Origin: Candidatus Cloacimonadota bacterium
GTDB taxonomy: Bacteria; Cloacimonadota; Cloacimonadia; Cloacimonadales; Cloacimonadaceae
Direction: 5' to 3'
DNA length: 7,883 bases
Assembly: GCA_028703735.1 (NCBI GenBank)
Contig: JAQVMI010000077.1
Coordinates: forward strand, 1 to 7,883
Shown here piece after piece: positions 1 to 5,786 of this stretch. Numbering within the stretch: the stretch's first letter is position 1; the number at the start of each line of letters is the position of its first letter. The translations under genes were made by a program, and so were the position numbers. The notes beneath the pieces were generated by a model. The model was not told the DNA's origin, made no database searches, and worked only from the letters and a program-made list of their open reading frames with translations.

Positions 1-2
1 TT

Positions 3-3000
3 GCTGTTACCTATACCGGCACTATGCCTGTGGCTTTCAATGGTGACGAATTCGTGGTGAATTACACTGTAACATCGGATGACCTTGTAGATGATAACAG
101 CATAGCTCTCCAAGCCCGTATCATCGGTATCGATGGTGCAACGGATTGGAGCAGACCTATCGTTATTGCTTCCAAAACTAATGTAAGAACTGGAACCAAT
201 ACCTATGTTGCTACCTTCTCTGGTGTCGAAATCTACCATACTCCTACCACATTATTCAATGGAATGGTTGATTTCAGATTCCAGGTTTCCGATAGAGCAG
301 AAGAAACTCCTAATACCTCCAGCTACATTGTGACCAACGTGATGTATGATACTACCGATCCTGGCGTTCTCATTACAGGAATCACTGGTCAAGGCGTAAC
401 TGAAGTAAACTTAGTTACAAATATTCCTTTGGCAACCACTGCCACAATAGAAGCTTCAGCCTGGGATGTTCTGTTTGGTCAGATTAACCAGATTGCTTCC
501 GGTATAGAGAAACTTGAATTCAGCTACACCAACAATGTAACTGGTATCGAAGTTCTTATCGGAACAGTTACTGCAGCTCCTTACAGCATGGCTTGGAATA
601 CTACCGGCTTGGAAGTTGGCTCTTACGATGTGAATGTTACTGCGTATGATAACGCTGGGAACATGAATACCGTATCCCAAACCGTAGCCTTGGTTCCTCC
701 CATTACCTGGCAGCCTTATGCCCTTGTTACTGCCATGAATTTCGATGGCGATCTTGCTAACCAAGATAAGCTCTATGCTCATGTAGATACATGGAATAAC
801 GAGCTGATCGAAGCAGTTTCCTTCGAATACACTACCAATGGCACAGTGTGGACACAGTTCGCAGCGGTTCCCTTCACTCCTGCAACCATGACACCTCCTA
901 CTCCTGTTGTAGCTCAGTTCAATGCTGAATTAATGACTGGCGTTACTCAGATCAGAACCGTTGTAACCTATAACGGTGGACAGGTTTCTGCAAATAAACC
1001 TGTGCTCGCAGTTACTTACAACGCTGCAAATGGTGGAAGTCTGGTTGCTACCGCTCCTGCCATTACCCCGAATGTGTTCTACAAAAATGAACTTCGCATT
1101 GTCGGAGCAGTCAATCTACCTGTTATCACCGAGGTTACCGATGGTACCTATGTTGGCACCTTACCAGTTCAAACAGTTAATGGTAATACCACTGCCTTCA
1201 TAAACATCCCCAATCCTGGTGAATACATTTACTGGGCTTCTTCGATCAATTACAACACATGGGTAATGCAGCTTAACAGCACTACCTTAAATACCACCAA
1301 TATTGGTTCAGTTACCAACAATGGTATTACGATCACTGCACCAGCTAATGGATTCGTGTACTTCCAGAATGTAATGCCCATCATGACTCTGCCTGCCGGC
1401 TTCTCAGCTCTCAGTGCACAGCATGCTGTGTTTGCAAAACAGAACAATGCACTTATCAATAGTGATCTCACCGTAACCTTGAACGCCACACCGGCTGCTC
1501 AAGGAACCGTTGTGGCAATGTGGTATGATGAAGTAGCAGGCACCTGGAGTTCTCCGATTAACGTAACCACCAATACAAACGGTACAGTGAGCTTTAATGC
1601 TCCTACCGGACACATTGTTGCGGTTACTCAATACACCGGAGTTACTATCAATGCCATGTTCCGCTCCATCACTCCTCAATACCTTGCACCTACCACGAAC
1701 CTGTGGACAAAGGATAATCCATATATCGAGTTCTTCGTTTACGAAGGAATGGATACAAACGGCTACATACTGCCGCTAACGATTTCCGAAGTCAAATTGT
1801 ACCTTGATGGTGTGATGGTAACCCCTACAGCAGCTTACAATAATGCAACAGGTATCATCGGCTATCAGGCTAATGCCCTTACAGCCGGTATGCACACTGT
1901 GCGTTTGCTGGTAACTCAGAATGGATTCACTGCCATGGCAGAGAAGGTATTCCATGTGGATACCACCAATCCTGTTATCACAACTCATGGTTCGCAAATT
2001 ACCTCTACCAACAGAATCGTCAGTGCCACTATCGTTGATCCTGAAACTGGTATCGATACTGTAGCTCTCACAGTTGGAACAATCTCTGTTCCCATGAGCA
2101 GCCTAACAGTTACCGGTAACACCTACACCTATCTGATCACCGATGAAGACTTGTTAACACTTGGTTATAACTTCAGCACCACAATGCCATTATCGGTAAA
2201 CTGGACTGCTAATAACCATCTGCCAAACATGCAGGGTGCTGCTTCTGCAGATTACACTGTAAACATCGTAGCTCCTGGTATCGTATTCACTGGTTTCGCA
2301 AACGGCTGGTGGATCAATCCTACAGCAAATACTCCTCTCACATTCAATGTGATCGCTCCCGAAGGCAGAACCATTCAGGATAACCTGAGTGTTACTCTGG
2401 AAGAAATGATCAATGATCCTGTGAATGGAAATTACACAAATACTATCCAGAGCATGATGCTCAACCCGATTTCCGTAGCTGGAAACGTGTATAGCTATAG
2501 CCTGAATTTCGGTTACGCAGTAGCTCCGAATGCTCATGCTGTGCTGTTACATGTAAATGCTGTGGATAGCTACAATGTAACCTCCCTATCCCACCAAACC
2601 TATGGCATAGACTATCTGGCTCCTGTTGTATGGGCTCTTGCACCAGTTGGCGCACCCATCAATCCGGATACCTTCCCCGTGGTTTATGAATCTGCTGTCC
2701 TGCCTTTCGGAACAAACGTCGCTCTCGGCGTTGGATTCCAAGATATTCAGGGCTTCACGACTCTTGAAACCGGTGAATGGTGGCTGGATGCAGTAGCTGG
2801 AACCTGGCACAATGATTACCTCGTGTATTACACTGCTGCCAGCGGTATTACTGGAAACGCCACTAATGTAATGGTAACCTTGGACGGAACACCCGTAACC
2901 AATGGAACCATCACCAATGGCAGCTTTACAGCTAATGCCGGAACATTACCTGCTGGAAATCACACCGTGATTGCTACCGTAAAGGATAATGCAGGTAACG

Positions 3001-4670
3001 TTGGAAGTCTGTCCTACACCTTCACAATTACTGGTGGAGCACCAACCATCACCTTCAATCCTCTTACCGGTGGCGGATGGTGGCTCAATTCCACTAATGA
3101 TAACACCCTTGGATTCTCTGTAACCACCACAAACCTGCTTGCTCAGGGTGGGGTGATTGCTAATATCTACACAGTGCCGGGTAATACCCTGTTACAGGGA
3201 CCCATTACTCCTACTCCTGCTGGAACTCAGTATAGCATCTCCCTGTTAGGTGGGGTTATTCCTGCCGATCAAACCGGAATCCGTTTAGAAGTAGCCGCTA
3301 CCGATGTTTGGGGCGGAACCTCTACCTCCACTCAGGTTTATGGTATTGATAACAGCGTTCCTGCTATCACCCTTACCAGTCCTGCAGAAGATGCACAATT
3401 TGTGATGGGTGCCACGGTTAATATCCTGGCAAGCATTACAGATCAGTTGGCAACTAAGGCTGCAAGCCAATTAACTGCCCGTCATGATTCTCGCATGGAT
3501 AGATCCGGCTCTGGAATCCAAAGTGTGAAACTATCTGTCGTAGCTCCTGATGGCGAATATGCCTTCGATCCTATCACCTATCCTGCAAACACTCAGGTGG
3601 TAATGAAAAGCATGCTTGCCGCACAATATGGAACCTACATGATCAACCTCATTGCAACCGATGGTGCTGGCAACCAGGCTATGGTATCGCGTAACTTCAT
3701 GGTTACTCCTGCCTCTGGTCCTGCTGTTAGCTTCAACGAAATTGCCGGTGGTTGGTTAAATTCTGTCACTATTAATCACCTTGGCTTCACCGTTACCAGC
3801 CCTGTTGCTGTAACTGTATCTGCTAACGTATATACCTATCCTTCCGAAGCTATGCTTATGGGTCCGCTTACCGTGAATCCTGTGGACGGTGTATATACAG
3901 TTAACCTTAATGGCGCAATGATCCCTGCGGATCAGACCTCCGTAAGATTACAGGTAATGGTTACCGATATCTTTGGTAATATTGTCGAAGCCAACAACTA
4001 CTACAGTGTAGATAAATATGCTCCTGTCATCACCATCCTTAGTCCTGCCGAAGGTGCCGAGTTCACTCTTGTGGACGAAACCACCAAGGTTAGAATTGAG
4101 GCTCAGTTCTCCGACATGGCTGCCATGCTGAAAAATACTACCGGTTCCGGCATTGCCGCAAGCCGTATGGTAGTAATTGATCCCATGGGAACCCAGGTTG
4201 GTGCAGCTATTGAAACAGGTGCAGGAATCAATGAGACCATGACCGAAATCAATAACCTGATTCTTGGTGCTTACACAGCCCGCGTGACTGTGTGGGATAT
4301 TGCCGGTAACCAGGCACAGGCAAGTGTGATCTTCACAGTGATCGCTGCTCCTCTGCCTCCAGTAGAACTGGAAATTTCGGATGCACATGCATACCCGAAC
4401 CCCATGACTACCGAAACCGGTGCCAACTTCAGCGTAAGCCTAAGTACTGCCTCAACCGTTACCGTTAGAGTCTACGATTTTGCGGGACGTGAAGTGCGCA
4501 CAATGGAAAATGCAGGCAGAGCTGATGGAAAAACCAAGCTTGTAATTGCGTTCGATGGTCGCACTAATGATGGTGTAAAATTGGCTCGTGGAACTTACTT
4601 CGCACGTGTCATTGCCAACGATGGCAAGAAGATAGTTGAAAAAATAGTGAAGATAGCTATCAAGAAATAA
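3..4670 (+). CDS. Giant Ig-like repeat surface/secreted protein with T9SS-type C-terminal sorting tail (5' partial)
   Basis: The reading frame is open from base 3, so the ATG at 24 is internal and the true start and any signal peptide lie upstream; 1555 residues are visible. The protein is rich in Thr, Asn, Val and Ala, and I find no cysteine in it, as expected for an extracellular beta-sandwich protein. Ig-like modules recur: linkers of the form D-x-x-x-P-x-I (near 357, 1962, 2613, 3351 and 4011) open modules, and D-x-A-G-N motifs (648-662, 2985-2999, 3660-3674, 4296-4310) mark strands near module ends. The last 100 residues form a sorting-type domain. No catalytic motif is visible, so adhesion, surface-layer or matrix binding is the likely role, but the ligand is unknown. 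It stands immediately upstream of a PorV/Q-like gene, suggesting it is that protein's cargo. An alternative is a cell-attached protein whose enzyme domain lies upstream of the window. Confidence is high for the ORF and moderate for secretion by T9SS. Confidence 0.9.
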   Translation, partial: AVTYTGTMPVAFNGDEFVVNYTVTSDDLVDDNSIALQARIIGIDGATDWSRPIVIASKTNVRTGTNTYVATFSGVEIYHTPTTLFNGMVDFRFQVSDRAEETPNTSSYIVTNVMYDTTDPGVLITGITGQGVTEVNLVTNIPLATTATIEASAWDVLFGQINQIASGIEKLEFSYTNNVTGIEVLIGTVTAAPYSMAWNTTGLEVGSYDVNVTAYDNAGNMNTVSQTVALVPPITWQPYALVTAMNFDGDLANQDKLYAHVDTWNNELIEAVSFEYTTNGTVWTQFAAVPFTPATMTPPTPVVAQFNAELMTGVTQIRTVVTYNGGQVSANKPVLAVTYNAANGGSLVATAPAITPNVFYKNELRIVGAVNLPVITEVTDGTYVGTLPVQTVNGNTTAFINIPNPGEYIYWASSINYNTWVMQLNSTTLNTTNIGSVTNNGITITAPANGFVYFQNVMPIMTLPAGFSALSAQHAVFAKQNNALINSDLTVTLNATPAAQGTVVAMWYDEVAGTWSSPINVTTNTNGTVSFNAPTGHIVAVTQYTGVTINAMFRSITPQYLAPTTNLWTKDNPYIEFFVYEGMDTNGYILPLTISEVKLYLDGVMVTPTAAYNNATGIIGYQANALTAGMHTVRLLVTQNGFTAMAEKVFHVDTTNPVITTHGSQITSTNRIVSATIVDPETGIDTVALTVGTISVPMSSLTVTGNTYTYLITDEDLLTLGYNFSTTMPLSVNWTANNHLPNMQGAASADYTVNIVAPGIVFTGFANGWWINPTANTPLTFNVIAPEGRTIQDNLSVTLEEMINDPVNGNYTNTIQSMMLNPISVAGNVYSYSLNFGYAVAPNAHAVLLHVNAVDSYNVTSLSHQTYGIDYLAPVVWALAPVGAPINPDTFPVVYESAVLPFGTNVALGVGFQDIQGFTTLETGEWWLDAVAGTWHNDYLVYYTAASGITGNATNVMVTLDGTPVTNGTITNGSFTANAGTLPAGNHTVIATVKDNAGNVGSLSYTFTITGGAPTITFNPLTGGGWWLNSTNDNTLGFSVTTTNLLAQGGVIANIYTVPGNTLLQGPITPTPAGTQYSISLLGGVIPADQTGIRLEVAATDVWGGTSTSTQVYGIDNSVPAITLTSPAEDAQFVMGATVNILASITDQLATKAASQLTARHDSRMDRSGSGIQSVKLSVVAPDGEYAFDPITYPANTQVVMKSMLAAQYGTYMINLIATDGAGNQAMVSRNFMVTPASGPAVSFNEIAGGWLNSVTINHLGFTVTSPVAVTVSANVYTYPSEAMLMGPLTVNPVDGVYTVNLNGAMIPADQTSVRLQVMVTDIFGNIVEANNYYSVDKYAPVITILSPAEGAEFTLVDETTKVRIEAQFSDMAAMLKNTTGSGIAASRMVVIDPMGTQVGAAIETGAGINETMTEINNLILGAYTARVTVWDIAGNQAQASVIFTVIAAPLPPVELEISDAHAYPNPMTTETGANFSVSLSTASTVTVRVYDFAGREVRTMENAGRADGKTKLVIAFDGRTNDGVKLARGTYFARVIANDGKKIVEKIVKIAIKK
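357..704 (+). other. N-terminal-most clear Ig-like module (Big-type)
   Basis: This domain of the large protein begins at an inter-module linker (T-D-P-G-V-L-I) and ends after a Y-D-N-A-G-N motif at 645-662. In between is the pattern A-S-A-W-D ... S-G-I-E-K-L-E-F-S-Y ... W-N-T-T-G-L-E-V-G-S-Y-D-V-N-V-T-A, which is typical of bacterial Ig-like domains of the Big_7 type: a Gly-containing turn, an 'S-G-I' strand describing one edge, then G-x-Y-x-x-x-V-x-A-x-D. It shares this layout with the second halves of the tandem modules further along, but the regions between (about 705-2279) are more diverged and I could only place module limits there loosely. The family name is by pattern recognition only. 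Confidence 0.6.
2280..4346 (+). repeat. Three tandem copies of a two-part (A+B) Ig-like module
   Basis: Within the large protein, three diverged units repeat at the protein level. Part A starts at 2280, 3048 and 3726 with a Gly-Trp motif (NGWWIN, GGWWLN, GGWLNS), continues L-G-F-x-V ... N-x-Y-T-x-P ... L-x-G-P, and in copies 2 and 3 shares I-P-A-D-Q-T-x-x-R-L-x-V followed by T-D-x-x-G. Part B starts at 2619, 3363 and 4020 after Y-x-[IV]-D, with [IL]-x-S-P-A-E in copies 2 and 3, then S-G-I and a D-x-A-G-N motif near its end. Copies 2 and 3 are closest; copy 1 is more diverged, and its B part carries a long Trp-rich insertion (GEWWLD..GTWHND). DNA identity between copies looks modest, so the duplication is old rather than recent. 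Confidence 0.8.
4365..4667 (+). other. C-terminal T9SS/FlgD-Ig-like sorting domain
   Basis: These last ~100 residues of the large protein follow a Pro-rich linker (A-A-P-L-P-P-V-E). They contain A-Y-P-N-P-M, a strand V-T-V-R-V-Y-D-F-A-G-R-E-V-R, F-D-G-R-T-N-D-G, L-A-R-G-T-Y-F-A-R-V and a Lys-rich end K-K-I-V-E-K-I-V-K-I-A-I-K-K. The YPNP opening, G-T-Y and final K-x-x-x-K-x-V-K-I are what is known from T9SS type A sorting domains, where the domain is recognised by the secretion machine and usually removed on export. The DG...DG...L-x-x-G-T-Y core equally matches the FlgD Ig-like fold, which belongs to the same broad structural class. The strongly basic tail contrasts with the acidic-to-neutral body of the protein. 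Confidence 0.8.
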
Positions 4671-4678
4671 AGGTAAAG

Positions 4679-4703
4679 AGGGGAGGGGTATCCCCCCTCC
4701 CTT
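4679..4703 (+). terminator. GC-rich hairpin after the cargo gene (no U-tract)
   Basis: The left arm at 4679-4688 (aggggagggg) pairs with 4694-4703 (cccctccctt) around a 5-base loop (tatcc), giving ten base pairs of which one is G-U. It starts nine bases after the stop codon of the large gene. It is not followed by a run of T, so a classical intrinsic terminator is not supported. It could act as a 3'-end stabiliser of the upstream message, a weak attenuator setting the ratio of cargo to PorV-like protein, or one half of the overlapping structure described in the next entry. Confidence 0.55.
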
Positions 4704-4720
4704 CCTACCGATAAGGAAGG
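4700..4720 (+). promoter_or_regulatory. Second hairpin covering the ribosome binding site of the PorV/Q-like gene
   Basis: Bases 4700-4705 (ccttcc) are exactly complementary to 4715-4720 (ggaagg), with a 9-base loop. The 3' arm is the core of the Shine-Dalgarno sequence. The 5' arm shares 4700-4703 with the right arm of the upstream GC-rich hairpin, so the two cannot form fully at once. When the larger hairpin forms, the ribosome site is freed. The pairing is seen; a regulatory role is inferred and the small stem may be only a consequence of base composition. Confidence 0.4.
4713..4720 (+). promoter_or_regulatory. Ribosome binding site of the PorV/Q-like gene
   Basis: The purine run aaggaagg lies five bases before the ATG at 4726 and supports that start, which also gives a proper signal peptide directly at the N terminus. 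Confidence 0.75.
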
Positions 4721-4725
4721 AATAA

Positions 4726-5682
4726 ATGAAGAACATTAAATCGATATTGATAGCCCTGATACTGATGATCTCTCTATCTTCTGTCTTTGCTGAAGACAAT
4801 TCGGCTGCTGTTTATCAGCGCCTTGGCATCGATGCCCGTTCTATTGGTATGGGTGGAACTGGGGCGGCGTTCCTTGACAACGTTACCAGTACTTACCTGA
4901 ATCCGGCAGCTCTGGCAGACGTGAAGAGAATCGAATTAGCAACAGCCACAAGACAGAACTTGGAATGGGATAAAGCACAAAATGCTTTAGCCTTGGGATT
5001 TATGCTTCCCATAGGTTATGTAGCTGCCTCCTGGCAGAATGCCACAGTATCTGATATTGCTGGCTTTGACGATCAGGATGCCCCTACATCCGCATTTGAT
5101 AATTCCGATAACACGCTGGCACTTAGTTATGCTGCTAAAATTGCAAGACTGAATGTTGGAGTAACCCCTAAACTGTATCTTTCAAAAGTTGAAGACGAAT
5201 CTACTACCGGTTACGGTTTAGATTTAGGAGCACTGTTTCACGTGAACCGCTATTTCAATCTTGGAATGGTGGTGCGTGATGTAATTTCCGATTACGATGG
5301 CGAAGGAACCGAAGTTCCGCGTGAATTCATTCCCTCTATTGCAGCATTCCCAATTCCCGGTCTTATTCTTGCAGCAGATTTATCTGGTGAGGACGATTTC
5401 GAGAACACCAGGCTGAAGCTTGGTGCCGAATACTGGCTGGGTGTGAGAGACGATAACGAAATTGGTTCCAGTCTCTCCGGAATTCGCATCAAAGAGAATG
5501 CAACGTGGTCTGACATTCTATCCAAAGTTCAAGCTGGTGTTCGTGCCGGTGCCAATGATGGTGCCTTCACAGCCGGTGCAGGACTGCGGTTCAAGATGCT
5601 GGAAATGAACTATGCTTATCAGATGGCACACGACTCATTACTAAACGATACCCATGTATATTCCCTCTTGCTGCGCTTTTAG
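4726..5682 (+). CDS. PorV/PorQ family outer-membrane beta-barrel protein
   Basis: This gene encodes 318 residues. A Sec signal peptide (M-K-N-I-K then a hydrophobic stretch to S-S-V-F-A, cleavage expected after residue 22) leads into the family hallmark: L-G-I-D-A-R-S-I-G-M-G-G-T-G at residues 33-46 and Y-L-N-P-A-A-L at 57-63. The rest alternates short amphipathic strands and turns, as in FadL-like barrels, and the protein ends in L-L-L-R-F, a terminal aromatic typical of BAM-inserted barrels. There are no cysteines. The length is close to PorQ and shorter than P. gingivalis PorV (about 390). In T9SS, PorV binds the C-terminal sorting domain of cargo leaving the translocon, while PorQ works with PorZ on the surface. 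Which of the two roles applies, or another paralogous role, cannot be decided from sequence alone. It lies 55 bases after the cargo-like gene and 104 before the PorE-like gene, so co-expression is plausible. Confidence 0.88.
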   Translation: MKNIKSILIALILMISLSSVFAEDNSAAVYQRLGIDARSIGMGGTGAAFLDNVTSTYLNPAALADVKRIELATATRQNLEWDKAQNALALGFMLPIGYVAASWQNATVSDIAGFDDQDAPTSAFDNSDNTLALSYAAKIARLNVGVTPKLYLSKVEDESTTGYGLDLGALFHVNRYFNLGMVVRDVISDYDGEGTEVPREFIPSIAAFPIPGLILAADLSGEDDFENTRLKLGAEYWLGVRDDNEIGSSLSGIRIKENATWSDILSKVQAGVRAGANDGAFTAGAGLRFKMLEMNYAYQMAHDSLLNDTHVYSLLLRF

Positions 5683-5737
5683 TTCGGCAAACTGGAAATA
5701 CAAACCATCTGGTATGTAACAAACTACTATGGCGACG

Positions 5738-5762
5738 TCCTCCGGGTGCATAACCCGGAGGA
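5738..5762 (+). promoter_or_regulatory. Perfect 10-bp hairpin in the gap before the PorE-like gene
   Basis: Bases 5738-5747 (tcctccgggt) pair without mismatch with 5753-5762 (acccggagga) around the loop gcata. It is followed by gctgccc rather than a T run, so it is not a standard intrinsic terminator. It stands 56 bases after the PorV/Q-like stop and ends 24 bases before the next ATG, leaving the ribosome site free. It may protect or attenuate the message. The remaining gap (5683-5737) shows no convincing promoter; I see neither a clear Bacteroidota-type TTTG/TAnnTTTG pair nor a sigma-70-type pair. Confidence 0.6.
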
Positions 5763-5775
5763 AGCTGCCCACCTT

Positions 5776-5781
5776 TAGGAG
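5776..5781 (+). promoter_or_regulatory. Ribosome binding site of the PorE-like gene
   Basis: The sequence taggag lies five bases before the ATG at 5787. This spacing, and the signal peptide that begins at that ATG, fix the start. Confidence 0.8.
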
Positions 5782-5786
5782 AAATA

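Noticed and set aside
24..26. ATG at 24 as the start of the large protein
   Set aside because: The frame is open to the left edge (A-V-T-Y-T-G-T before this Met), there is no signal peptide after it and no ribosome site before it, so it is an internal Met of a gene starting upstream.
456..782. A 108-codon reading frame on the - strand
   Set aside because: It is antisense to Ig-like coding sequence, and the composition gives no sign of a real protein. The same holds for the other reverse frames over 1250-3470, 4452-4799, 5292-5857 and 6912-7751.
3948..4388. A 146-codon reading frame on the - strand
   Set aside because: It lies wholly antisense to the well-supported repeat protein, has a Cys/His/Ser-rich composition typical of shadow frames, and has no plausible ribosome site or recognisable family.
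4679..4703. A classical rho-independent terminator ending the cargo transcript
   Set aside because: The stem is strong, but it is followed by ttcctaccgataagg-type sequence rather than a T run, so full termination is not supported; it is recorded as a hairpin of uncertain role.
5705..5775. A tRNA-fMet gene or fragment around the CAT-loop hairpin
   Set aside because: The base before the would-be anticodon is G instead of the invariant U, and there is no T arm (GGTTCAAAT-like), no acceptor stem and no D-stem pairing.
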